Origin: Bacteroidaceae bacterium
GTDB lineage: Bacteria > Bacteroidota > Bacteroidia > Bacteroidales > Bacteroidaceae
Direction of reading: 5' to 3'
NCBI GenBank assembly: GCA_017935785.1
Contig: JAGBGU010000005.1
Span: forward strand, 1-64,000
Length of the DNA stretch: 64,000 nt
Part shown: piece after piece, positions 8,600 through 16,836 of the stretch
Numbering within the stretch: position 1 is the first letter of the stretch
Layout of the letters: each line of letters opens with the position of its first letter
Notes under the pieces: model-generated
Told to the model about the DNA's origin: nothing
What the model saw: only the letters and a program-made list of their open reading frames with translations
The model's database searches: none
Made by a program: the position numbers and the translations under genes

Positions 8600-9781
8600 A
8601 TGAAACAGTTAACAACACTTTTACTCCTTCTCATAATAAACATACCTTCATTTGCACAGGAGGATGCCGCTTACTGGAACAAGATGGCCGATGGCATGTC
8701 GCAGGCCCTCATCAAGAATTTCTGGGGAGCCAATTTTGATGGCTACGCAGACCGTTATTATTTTAACTATGGCAGTAACATGTCCAATATGACAACCAGT
8801 CATTACTGGCCGCAGGCACATGCCATGGATGTGTTGGTGGACGCTTATATGCGTACCGGCGAGAAGCAGTACAAGAATTTGTTCCCATTGTGGTGGGAAG
8901 GGGCGCCAAAGTTCAACTTTGCCGGAAAAATGAATCCGAAAGACCCTTGGTGGAATGTCTTTGTTGATGACATGGAATGGATTGTCCTGGCACAGATCCG
9001 CATGTTCGAATGCACAGGAAAAACCATGTATATCAATAAAGCACGCCAGATGTACGATGACTGGATCTGGCCTACATGGGGTCCCGAAGACGAAGCGCCC
9101 TGGTATGGAGGCATTACCTGGAAAACAGATGTTGCCAAAAGCAAGAACGCCTGCTCTAACGGTCCGGCTGCATTGATAGCCGCTCGCCTGTATCGTTTCT
9201 TTAACCAGGCTAAATTCAAGGAAGGCAAGGCAAAGGAAGCTTATCTGAATGAAGCCGTCAAGATCTACACTTGGGAAAAGAACACTTTGTTCGACCGCAA
9301 AACTGGTGCCGTATACGACAATATAGACAAAAAGGGCAGAATTCAGAAAAATTGGATTTTCACTTACAATATTGGCACATTCTTGGGCGCTGCGCACGAA
9401 CTGTATCTGATAACAAGTGATAAACAATATTTGGATGATGCGGTGCTGGCTGCCAGTTATGTCACTGACCGCATGACCAGAAATGGGGTTCTTTCGGATG
9501 CCACTTCGGGTGATGGTGGTCTATTCCATGGTATTTTCTTCCGTTACTTCGTGAAGCTGATCAATGAAGACGCGTTGGAAGCTGCCGCCCGCAAAAAGTT
9601 CCATGACTGGTTCACTAATTTGGCAACAGTGATGGCAGAGGAAGGCGTCAATCCCAATACAATGCTCTACGCCGGAAGTTGGCGTAAGGCGCCGGCTGAT
9701 AATGAACCTGTAGGATTGACTCCTCATTTGACAGGTTGTATGTTGATGGAGGCGATGTGTGTATTGAAGCCTTTAAAGTAA
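8600..9781 (+). CDS. GH76 alpha-1,6-mannanase-like glycosidase
   Basis: A 393-residue exported enzyme with a signal peptide (MKQLTTLLLLLIINIPSFAQ). The family GH76 fold is indicated by the alternating Trp-rich helices and the adjacent catalytic-type aspartates D123-D124 in NVFVDDMEWIVLAQ, followed by WYGGITWKTD and ACSNGPAALIAARLYR. GH76 enzymes act on alpha-1,6-mannan backbones, such as fungal mannan, or on bacterial mannosides. The gene lies 33 bases behind the beta-galactosidase and 59 bases ahead of the GH92 gene, suggesting one transcription unit for a mannose- and galactose-containing glycan. Confidence 0.87.
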   Translation: MKQLTTLLLLLIINIPSFAQEDAAYWNKMADGMSQALIKNFWGANFDGYADRYYFNYGSNMSNMTTSHYWPQAHAMDVLVDAYMRTGEKQYKNLFPLWWEGAPKFNFAGKMNPKDPWWNVFVDDMEWIVLAQIRMFECTGKTMYINKARQMYDDWIWPTWGPEDEAPWYGGITWKTDVAKSKNACSNGPAALIAARLYRFFNQAKFKEGKAKEAYLNEAVKIYTWEKNTLFDRKTGAVYDNIDKKGRIQKNWIFTYNIGTFLGAAHELYLITSDKQYLDDAVLAASYVTDRMTRNGVLSDATSGDGGLFHGIFFRYFVKLINEDALEAAARKKFHDWFTNLATVMAEEGVNPNTMLYAGSWRKAPADNEPVGLTPHLTGCMLMEAMCVLKPLK

Positions 9782-9840
9782 AATCTCTAATCAATAGGTA
9801 TTATTTATTGGTGTCCGATAAAATCTTAATAAGAAATAAG

Positions 9841-12036
9841 ATGAAGAAACTTATATTTAAATTGTGTGCATCAAGTATGCTTGTTGTAGCCGGAGATTGC
9901 TCGATAGCTTTCGCAGGAGATGTAACCAAGTATGTGAATCCGCTTTTCGGTACTACTACACTTTGGGAAAAGAAAGATTTGGGTTACGAAATGAGTGAAA
10001 ATCCGATTTATCGTACTGTGTTGACTGAGCAAGGACGCCGTCCGGCTCAAGGGAAGACTCGTGCGTGGGGAGGTGAAACCTATCCGGGTGCCTCCATGCC
10101 GCATGGTATGGTGCAGGCATCACCGGTGACTTGTTGGGGATCGGGTACTGGTTATCAGTATGAAGACCCTTTCATTTATGGATTCTTCCATACCAGTCAC
10201 GGTCATTGGGGACAAGGTCATTTCCCGACACTTCCGATTTCGGGCAACTTCAATCCGGAGGACTATGCATCCACTTATAGCCATAAAAAGGAAGTGGCTC
10301 AAGCCGGTTATTATAGTGTATATCTGAACAAATACAAGGTGAACTCGGAATTGACGGTGAATTATCGCAGTGCCCATCATCGACATACGTTCAAGAACGG
10401 TAAGAACAAGCACATCATGATGAACCTTTCGCGTACCAATAGCGTACGTCCGGGTAACGCACAATGGACTTTTGAACAGATTGATGAACATACATTCAAA
10501 GGTTCTCAGAATGGTATGTACTTCTATGCCGTAGCCAATCAGGAGATAACCGGTACACGGACGATAGAAGGTGCACGCCAAGCGTTTACATTGATTGACT
10601 TTGCCGATGGTGACAAGGTGGTGGAACTTCAAATCGGTTTCTCCTATACCAATTGTGACAAGGCAAAGTTGAACCTGGAAAAGGAAATCCTGGGCAAATC
10701 ATTTGATGAAGTCCAGAACATAGCAGACCAAACTTGGGAAGATGCTTTGTCGAAAGTGAAAGTAACCGGTGGAACCGAGTTGCAGAAGAGCTTATTTTAT
10801 AGTGGTTTGTATCGTGTGATGCAGAACCCGAATTTGCGTAGCGATATAGATGTGGAAAAGCATGAAACAATCTATTCCAGCAACAATTATTGGGATACAT
10901 ACGCCAACAAGCTGGTCATTCTGCAGATGCTGGAACCGGATTTGATTGCCAATGTTATTCGCAGTGACATCCAGAGAGCCGAACGCTCAGGTTTTCTGGG
11001 CAGTGGTTTCCATGGCGACTTCTGTCCGGCATTCATTACCGGCAGTTATCTGCGCGGCATCCGCGATTTCGACATCAACAAGGCTTATCAGTTCTCGTTG
11101 AACAATGCTACTCGTTCGTGGGTAAACGGTCGTCGAGGCGGACGTAAGTATGGTGACGAATATCGTCGTCAAGGATGGGTTGCTGAAAATCGTGTAGCCA
11201 ATCCTACAGTGAAGACTGAAGAAAATGAAGCGAAGGCATCCGTTCAGAAGACAGTTGAATATGCTTACAGTGACTATGCGGTAGCATTGTTGGCCAATGA
11301 GCTGGGCGACAAGGAAAACTACAACGTATTGATGGAACGTTCCAAGAACTATCGTAACCATTTTGACAAGACGACCGGTTTCCTCCGCGCCCGTTGGGCT
11401 GACGGTTCTTGGGTGACTCCTTATGACCCGGGCATACCTTATTATGTATATATGTATCGTGAATCGAACGGTTGGATGACCAGTTTCTTTGCACCGCAAG
11501 ATCCGGAAGGATTGATTGCCTTGCATCCGAGTAAAGAAGCCTTCGAAGCCAAATTGGATGAACTCTTCAGCACTCCTTTCGGAGGTTACGAAGCCGATAA
11601 CATGACCGGCTGGTTCGGCCAATATTGTGTAGGTAACCAGACATCGCAAGGCATTGCCTACTATTATTACTTTATCGGCAAACCGGAAAAGGCACAAGAC
11701 AAGATAGATACCATTCTGAATGATTTCTACGCCATGGGCAAAGAAGGCTTGGCCTATGCCGGTATGGATGACGAAGGTAGCCTTTCGGCCTGGTATGTGA
11801 TGAATGCCATGGGCTTGTATTCTTTCTCACCGGCTGATGCTGAATATTTGATAACTGTACCTGTGTTTGATAAGGTAGAGTTTACGATGGGCGACACAAC
11901 CTTTACCATTACCAAGAAAGGTGCCGGACGTAAGCTTGCCGACATCAGTTATGATGGACAGAAGTTGGACGATTATTTCATCAAACACGATGATTTGAAG
12001 AAAGGTAAGGAATTAGTCATTACGACTGAAGAATAA
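9841..12036 (+). CDS. GH92 alpha-mannosidase (exported)
   Basis: 731 residues from ATG 9841; the frame is open from 9736, but only this start gives a signal peptide (MKKLIFKLCASSMLVVAG). GH92 enzymes are calcium-dependent exo-alpha-mannosidases. Visible motifs: YVNPLFGT at the N terminus, GETYPGASMPHGMVQASP, the general-acid region RESNGWMTSFFAPQDPEGLI (E541), and GMDDEGSLSAWYVMNAMG with D643-D644. The usual GNEPSHH-like motif reads GNQTSQG here (around residue 598), so linkage preference may differ from the best-known members. As the last gene of the cassette it would remove mannose from products of the GH76 enzyme. A bidirectional terminator follows at once. Confidence 0.9.
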   Translation: MKKLIFKLCASSMLVVAGDCSIAFAGDVTKYVNPLFGTTTLWEKKDLGYEMSENPIYRTVLTEQGRRPAQGKTRAWGGETYPGASMPHGMVQASPVTCWGSGTGYQYEDPFIYGFFHTSHGHWGQGHFPTLPISGNFNPEDYASTYSHKKEVAQAGYYSVYLNKYKVNSELTVNYRSAHHRHTFKNGKNKHIMMNLSRTNSVRPGNAQWTFEQIDEHTFKGSQNGMYFYAVANQEITGTRTIEGARQAFTLIDFADGDKVVELQIGFSYTNCDKAKLNLEKEILGKSFDEVQNIADQTWEDALSKVKVTGGTELQKSLFYSGLYRVMQNPNLRSDIDVEKHETIYSSNNYWDTYANKLVILQMLEPDLIANVIRSDIQRAERSGFLGSGFHGDFCPAFITGSYLRGIRDFDINKAYQFSLNNATRSWVNGRRGGRKYGDEYRRQGWVAENRVANPTVKTEENEAKASVQKTVEYAYSDYAVALLANELGDKENYNVLMERSKNYRNHFDKTTGFLRARWADGSWVTPYDPGIPYYVYMYRESNGWMTSFFAPQDPEGLIALHPSKEAFEAKLDELFSTPFGGYEADNMTGWFGQYCVGNQTSQGIAYYYYFIGKPEKAQDKIDTILNDFYAMGKEGLAYAGMDDEGSLSAWYVMNAMGLYSFSPADAEYLITVPVFDKVEFTMGDTTFTITKKGAGRKLADISYDGQKLDDYFIKHDDLKKGKELVITTEE

Positions 12037-12039
12037 AAT

Positions 12040-12075
12040 AAATCCGCAACGCCTTACTGATGGCATTGCGGATTT
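12040..12075. terminator. Bidirectional terminator between convergent genes
   Basis: AAATCCGCAA-C-GCC pairs with GGC-A-TTGCGGATTT across an eight-base loop. It lies between the GH92 stop (12036) and the stop of the convergent DUF2147 gene (12097), with A/T tracts on both sides. Confidence 0.7.
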
Positions 12076-12096
12076 ATCATCTTATTTACTTTCCCT

Positions 12097-12555
12097 TTAC
12101 TTTATCTTTGTCCAGTAAAGCGTGGTGCCGATACCCATGATGGTGCCGCGCAGCTTCAGGCGCTTTGCGTCCACAAATTCGGCGGTTACGTTCACGCGGA
12201 TACCCTTTGAGGGGTCGTAGATTTTGGTATCGCCCCATTCCTTGTCCTTGGCATCGTACTTCAGGCCGCGCACAACCACCACTTTGTCAATGTCCACCTG
12301 GCGCAGCTTCTTGTCGGGGTTCTTTACGTCCTTGCGCTTCTGGCCCTTGTCGTCCAGGGGCTTCTCCACCCAAAAGACCTGGGCATCGTAGGTTCCCTGG
12401 GCGTTCTTGGTTACGCGAACCTTGCTCTTGCTGCCGCCGCGGTCTGTCAGATACTCACCCACAATATTGTCGGCCTTGTCATTGAAATTCTGTGCAAAGG
12501 CTGGCGCAAAAGCCATCATCGCACAAAGGATTGTCGTTAAAACTTTTTTCATCAT
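12097..12555 (-). CDS. DUF2147-family exported protein
   Basis: A 152-residue protein with a signal peptide ending FAPAFAQ. The mature part fits the DUF2147 pattern: IVGEYLTDRGGSKSKVRV near the N terminus, then VVVRGLKYDAKDKEW, KIYDPSKGIRVNVTAEF and the ending LKLRGTIMGIGTTLYWTKIK. Such proteins are small beta-sheet proteins of unknown function in the periplasm or envelope. A good promoter lies just upstream on the minus strand. It is monocistronic between the GH92 terminator and a divergent promoter. A start one codon downstream (MKK) is equally possible. Confidence 0.85.
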   Translation of the reverse strand: MMKKVLTTILCAMMAFAPAFAQNFNDKADNIVGEYLTDRGGSKSKVRVTKNAQGTYDAQVFWVEKPLDDKGQKRKDVKNPDKKLRQVDIDKVVVVRGLKYDAKDKEWGDTKIYDPSKGIRVNVTAEFVDAKRLKLRGTIMGIGTTLYWTKIK

Positions 12556-12581
12556 AATTACTCATTTTTCTCAAAACTGTG

Positions 12582-12612
12582 CAAAGTTATGCAGTTTATT
12601 GCACACTTGCAA
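12582..12612 (-). promoter_or_regulatory. Bacteroidota promoter for the DUF2147 gene
   Basis: Read on the minus strand: TTG (12612-12610), a 20-base spacer, then TAACTTTG (12589-12582), matching the TTTG/TAnnTTTG consensus. The expected start point is about 25 bases before the ATG. Confidence 0.6.
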
Positions 12613-12708
12613 TCCCGATGTGCATTTTGTGCTATAAAATGCTGCTATTTTCATCTAAATTTCTCCAAAATAGAAAAAACGGATACGGACGTTTCGGCAA
12701 TTTCTTTG

Positions 12709-12716
12709 TAACTTTG
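12709..12716 (+). promoter_or_regulatory. -7 box TAACTTTG upstream of the duplicated esterase
   Basis: A perfect TAnnTTTG box 63 bases before ATG 12780. No clear TTTG lies 19-21 bases further upstream, so the -33 element is weak. It is divergent from the DUF2147 promoter. Confidence 0.45.
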
Positions 12717-12779
12717 TGGCACAGACGGCACAAACGGGCCGTTTTCAGACAGCAAAATAACCCAATAATAATACTACTG

Positions 12780-14510
12780 ATGAAAAAGATTACATTATTG
12801 CTCACCGCCCTGCTCGTAAGCTTCAGTCTGGCGGCACAAGAAAGAAAGGCCGTTTGGCCAAAGGGAAAAATGCCCGACAGGCAAGACCACCAGATTGCGG
12901 CCATGACCGACGAGGCCGGCAAGAAAGACTTCAACCCCGACAAGCACCGCATAGCCTATCTGGAATGGTTCACCGCTCCCGAAAAGGACGTCCGCAACGG
13001 AGGCTGCATGATACTGATCTCCGGCGGTAGCTACCAGAACTGCTGCGATGTGGGCCTCATCAAGAAATGGAACGAGGAATTTACCAAGCTCGGATTCCAG
13101 TGCGTGAACTTTGTGTACAGAACGCCGCGCCCGGTGGGGCTCCCCATTTACCAGACAGCCTGGGAAGACGGACAGCGTGCCGTGCGCATGGTCAGAAGCG
13201 AGGCCAAGAAGCGCGGCTTCGACCCCGAAAAGATCGGTGTCATCTCCATGTCGGCCGGTTCCCACCTTGCCCTGCTGCTCGCCACATCGTCCCAAACCCC
13301 GGCCTACGAGGCGGTGGACAAACTGGACACCGTGCCGTGCCACATTAACTGGGCCATTGTGAACGCACCCGCCTACGGCACCACCGATGCCGAAACCGGA
13401 ACCCCCGCCACACGCCAGGGCTACGGAAGCGACGTAAAGCTGAGCAAGGTGTTCAAGTTTGACAGCCGCACCTGCCCCATGAGTCTCCACCACGGCGGAA
13501 AGGACATCTATGCCCCCCAGACCTCCACGCTTGTCTACAGACAGTTGCGCCGCATGAAGGTGCCCGCCGAACTTCACCTCTATGCCGACAAGGGACACGG
13601 CGCCTTCGGACTGGAGCGCGGAATAGAATTCATGCGCCAAATGGGCTTCATCACCCCTCTTGAGAAGGAAGAGAAGCTTATGGACAGATACGCAAGCGAC
13701 GAACACCGCGCATCGCACTCCAAGACCAACGTATGGCCCGAAGGAAAGATGCCCGACGCACAGGCCGAGCAGTGTACCCCCTACATAGAATGGCACATGC
13801 CCAAGCAGCTCAAGACAAAGGCCATCCAGATTATCTATTCCGGCGGAGCTTATACGGGCAACGACCCCGACGGCTTTGAAGTGGCTCCCGCGCGCCGCTA
13901 CCTTAACGAGAAGGGAATGGCCGTGGTTACGCTGAAGTACCGCACTCCGCGCCCCACCGGACTGGCCAAGCACACCACGGCATGGCAAGACCTCCAGCGC
14001 ACCGTCAAGATGGTAAGGAAAGAGGCCGAATCGCGCGGACTCGACCCCAACCGCATCGGCATCATGGGCTGCTCTGCCGGCGGCCACCTCACGCTCATGG
14101 GCGTCACCTCATCGCGCCACCAGGCCTACTGGCCCATAGACGACACGGACAAAATCTCCTGCAAGGTACAATGGGGAATCGGCATCTATCCCGCCTATGC
14201 CCTTACAGACGGACTTGAAAAGCCCAACAGCCAGGGCGGTAACGAGGACGACGCCGTGCTGGCACCGGAATTCTCCTTCGACCTGGACACCGCGCCCATG
14301 GTCTTTGTCCACGGCGATGCAGACGGATGGGCGGCCATGAATTCGGTGAAGACATGGGAAAAGATGGTGCAGATGGGCATTCAGTCCGACCTCCACACCC
14401 TTGCCACCCGCAACCACTGCTTCCAGAACTCGGCAGCGCCCGGCACCGGCAGCTACACCTATCTGGACCGCATCTGGGAATTCCTCACCGCCAAGGGATT
14501 CAATAAGTAA
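12780..14510 (+). CDS. Tandem-duplicated alpha/beta-hydrolase esterase
   Basis: 576 residues from ATG 12780, which gives the signal peptide MKKITLLLTALLVSFSLAAQ. It contains two alpha/beta-hydrolase domains of acetyl-esterase type, about residues 20-300 and 315-576, sharing order and motifs: VWPKGKMPD / VWPEGKMPD, ISGGSYQN / YSGGAYTG, FVYRTPRPVGLP / LKYRTPRPTGLA, and SMSAGSH / GCSAGGH carrying the nucleophile Ser. Each domain also keeps an acid (HGGKD / HGDAD) and a His (KGHGAF / RNHCF), so both triads look intact. A role in removing acyl groups from polysaccharides in the periplasm is inferred from relatives. The preferred start also explains why the first 67 codons of the open frame have no coding character. 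Confidence 0.85.
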   Translation: MKKITLLLTALLVSFSLAAQERKAVWPKGKMPDRQDHQIAAMTDEAGKKDFNPDKHRIAYLEWFTAPEKDVRNGGCMILISGGSYQNCCDVGLIKKWNEEFTKLGFQCVNFVYRTPRPVGLPIYQTAWEDGQRAVRMVRSEAKKRGFDPEKIGVISMSAGSHLALLLATSSQTPAYEAVDKLDTVPCHINWAIVNAPAYGTTDAETGTPATRQGYGSDVKLSKVFKFDSRTCPMSLHHGGKDIYAPQTSTLVYRQLRRMKVPAELHLYADKGHGAFGLERGIEFMRQMGFITPLEKEEKLMDRYASDEHRASHSKTNVWPEGKMPDAQAEQCTPYIEWHMPKQLKTKAIQIIYSGGAYTGNDPDGFEVAPARRYLNEKGMAVVTLKYRTPRPTGLAKHTTAWQDLQRTVKMVRKEAESRGLDPNRIGIMGCSAGGHLTLMGVTSSRHQAYWPIDDTDKISCKVQWGIGIYPAYALTDGLEKPNSQGGNEDDAVLAPEFSFDLDTAPMVFVHGDADGWAAMNSVKTWEKMVQMGIQSDLHTLATRNHCFQNSAAPGTGSYTYLDRIWEFLTAKGFNK

Positions 14511-14594
14511 TCACTCTGGCTCTGCAAAATCAAGACGGCACATAAAACATTACTAACTTTACCGCATATTTATTGATAATAAACTCGTTTCAGT

Positions 14595-15611
14595 ATGAAG
14601 AAGACCAAACTTTTCGGAATGGCATTGAGCGCCATCCTTGCATGCACAGGCATTGTGTCATGCAACAATGATGATGACATTGCAGTAAAGCCGGCGAAGC
14701 ACCCTGACTATTACATCAGTTATCAGACAAGCGACAGCAATATTGTCCGTTTAAATAAGAAAGACGGCTTCGGTGGCGCCATAGTCAAGGCCAATACCTA
14801 TTCCCGCGAAAACGGATACGGAACGCTTGAGTTCTATTCCAAGGTTATGGCCGTTGAGGACGCTGCGTTCTATGACGTAAAAAATCTGACCCACATTAGA
14901 ATTCCCGGCAGCACAGGCAAGATTGGCTATGGCGCATTTTGGCTTTGCAGTTCCTTGAAGAGTATCACCATGCCCGACGGTATAACCGAAATCGGGATAA
15001 ATGCGTTTTCGGATTGCCTTTCGCTGGAAAGCATCACCTTGCCCGACAGCCTAACAACGATTGGAAAGAGTGCATTTAGTGGCTGTACATCCCTCAGGGA
15101 AATCACAGTTCCTCAGTCGATAACCCAAATTAATCAAGGTGTATTTTGGGGTTGCACTTCTCTGGAAAGCGTAACCTTACCCAAGGGGCTGAAAGAAATA
15201 GGATGGTCTTCATTCACACATTGCTCTTCGCTGAAGAACATCACCATCCCCGATGAAGTGACAACTCTCGGCACATCAGCGTTTACCGACTGTGCTTCGC
15301 TCACCAGCATTACTGTCCCCGACAAGGTGACCAGCATCAGAGCCTATGCATTCCAGGGCTGCACTTCGCTCAAAGAGGTTACGCTCTCCAGCAATTTAAA
15401 GTCAATAGGAGCGTCGGCCTTCCGGTATTGCCCTTCGCTGGCCAATATATATATGAAGGCGGAGACACCCCCTTCATTCGCATATTACGAAGGCGGCTTC
15501 ACCGACTCCACCTTCACCACCTGCAAACTGTACGTGCCGAAGGGATGCGTAGAGGCGTACCGCCAAGCCGATGTATGGAAGAAATTCACCACCATCGCAG
15601 AGATGGAATAA
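14595..15611 (+). CDS. BspA-like leucine-rich-repeat lipoprotein
   Basis: A 338-residue lipoprotein: the signal sequence ends in a lipobox (GIVSC, Cys at about residue 23) followed by NNDDD, an acidic stretch like the surface-export signals of Bacteroidota lipoproteins. Residues about 95-300 are successive 23-residue repeats of the BspA/TpLRR (LRR_5) type, with the recurring pattern SITLPDSLTTIGKSAFSGC. The end (LYVPKGCVEAYRQADVWKKF) is the usual cap of this family. Such proteins act in adhesion or protein-protein contact on the cell surface. It lies 84 bases after the esterase and 31 bases before another lipoprotein gene. Confidence 0.88.
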   Translation: MKKTKLFGMALSAILACTGIVSCNNDDDIAVKPAKHPDYYISYQTSDSNIVRLNKKDGFGGAIVKANTYSRENGYGTLEFYSKVMAVEDAAFYDVKNLTHIRIPGSTGKIGYGAFWLCSSLKSITMPDGITEIGINAFSDCLSLESITLPDSLTTIGKSAFSGCTSLREITVPQSITQINQGVFWGCTSLESVTLPKGLKEIGWSSFTHCSSLKNITIPDEVTTLGTSAFTDCASLTSITVPDKVTSIRAYAFQGCTSLKEVTLSSNLKSIGASAFRYCPSLANIYMKAETPPSFAYYEGGFTDSTFTTCKLYVPKGCVEAYRQADVWKKFTTIAEME

Positions 15612-15642
15612 ACAGGAGGGGCGGAAACGTCCCTATAGTAGC

Positions 15643-16527
15643 ATGAAAAAACATTTAGCGATTATCTTTGTAGTCTTGCTGTGTGCCGGATGCACATCTG
15701 TCAGGAAGGATTGGTTGGCCGTTTGCGGCGATGGTGTGGTGAGAATCATAGATATGGCAGAATCGGACAGCACAAACATCAAGGAAATGTGGAGATGGGA
15801 CAAGGACGACCCGCAGGCGAACCTTCCCAACGGCTACGACTTGAATATGAGAAACCTGGACGAATGCAAGTTCGTTGACAACAACACAAAGATGCTGCTC
15901 ACGGCATCTGGCAACGGAATGATGCTGATTGACATTGAGACAAAAGCCATCCTGTGCTATGCCCATGTACCTATGGCACACTCGGCCGACCTCTTGCCGG
16001 GCAACCGCATCGCTGTGGCGCTCTCCACACACAAGAAGGGAAACGCGCTCGAAATCTATGACATTGACACGCCCGAGAAGGTGGTGTTCCGCGACTCGCT
16101 CTATTCGGGCCACGGCGTGGTATGGAACGAGAAGCGCCAGCGCCTCTATGCCTTGGGCTACAAGGAACTGAGAGAATATGAGCTGGCGGACTGGAAGACG
16201 GACCGACCTTCGCTCCGCCAAGTAAGGATGTGGGAGATTCCCATGAAATCGGGGCACGACCTCTCGCCGGTAGACGAGAACCGGATGCTGGTATCGGCCC
16301 ACGAAGGCGTAATGTGGTTCGACATCGGCAAGGAACAGTTCAGTCCGTTCGAACCGCTCCGCAACGTGGAGAATGTAAAGTCGGTAAACTACGACCCCAA
16401 GACCGGAAAACTCGTTTATACAAAGGCGGAAGTAAAATGGTGGACGCATCATATCTATCAGGAGAATCCGAACAAGGTGATAACGATGGATTCGCTCAAT
16501 GTTTATAAGGTCAGAGTGATGAAATAG
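15643..16527 (+). CDS. Lipoprotein with propeller-like repeats (DUF6528-like)
   Basis: 294 residues from ATG 15643; the frame extends upstream to 15571 over the LRR stop but without coding character. The signal sequence ends in the lipobox LLCAGC (Cys at about residue 16). The body alternates short beta strands with repeated turns (MLLTASGNGMMLIDIETK, GHGVVWNEKRQRLYALGY, MLVSAHEGVMWFDIG, SVNYDPKTGKLVYTKAE), like a beta-propeller. My recollection is that this resembles DUF6528 proteins; function unknown. It is probably co-transcribed with the LRR lipoprotein. Confidence 0.7.
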   Translation: MKKHLAIIFVVLLCAGCTSVRKDWLAVCGDGVVRIIDMAESDSTNIKEMWRWDKDDPQANLPNGYDLNMRNLDECKFVDNNTKMLLTASGNGMMLIDIETKAILCYAHVPMAHSADLLPGNRIAVALSTHKKGNALEIYDIDTPEKVVFRDSLYSGHGVVWNEKRQRLYALGYKELREYELADWKTDRPSLRQVRMWEIPMKSGHDLSPVDENRMLVSAHEGVMWFDIGKEQFSPFEPLRNVENVKSVNYDPKTGKLVYTKAEVKWWTHHIYQENPNKVITMDSLNVYKVRVMK

Positions 16528-16617
16528 CTTTCAAAGAGAGGCGGAAACTTTGGCTGTTGGCCGTCTGGAATACTTTAGCTATTGGCTGTTGGCCATTAAC
16601 TGAATTGGCCACTAACG

Positions 16618-16655
16618 TCATGCTGAACTTGTTTCAGCATCTGTCCGCGGACAAT
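16618..16655. repeat. Dispersed intergenic repeat (TCATGCTGAAC type)
   Basis: GTCATGCTGAACTTGTTTCA, then GCATCTGTCCGCGGA. The same motif occurs at 51669-51735 and, diverged, at 54230-54270. TGCTGAA and TTTCAGCA form a short hairpin. Just before it (16548-16610) are several GGCTGTTGGC words that also recur near 44525. Confidence 0.65.
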
Positions 16656-16682
16656 AGAAACAAACCGATTTTTTACATCACG

Positions 16683-16766
16683 ATGTAAACAGATTTACCC
16701 TTAAGTGTAAACGCGCTTACATAACTATGTAAATCCATTTACACTTAAGGGTAAATGCGTTTACAT
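16683..16766. repeat. Large perfect-arm palindrome between convergent genes
   Basis: TTTACCCTTAAGTGTAAA (16694-16711) is exactly complementary to TTTACACTTAAGGGTAAA (16738-16755), with 26 bases between. Outside these, ATGTAAAC (16683-16690) pairs with GTTTACAT (16759-16766), and the loop carries further GTAAA/TTTAC words. It lies between the stops of the propeller lipoprotein and queG, so it may terminate both, but it lacks the usual T-tracts. The remainder of 16528-16836 holds no gene that I can see. Confidence 0.75.
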
Positions 16767-16836
16767 TTCAATGAAACAGAGTTGTAAACGCAAAGCCTTG
16801 TTTATTAGTCTTTTGCGCAATTATTCAGACAATGAA

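Noticed and set aside
9736..9840. N-terminal extension of the GH92 protein
   Set aside because: It overlaps the GH76 gene end and lacks coding character; the ATG at 9841 begins a normal signal peptide.
12795..14087. 430-codon minus-strand open frame
   Set aside because: It is antisense to the duplicated esterase; the repetitive Gly/Val/His-rich translation is a by-product of GC-rich codons.
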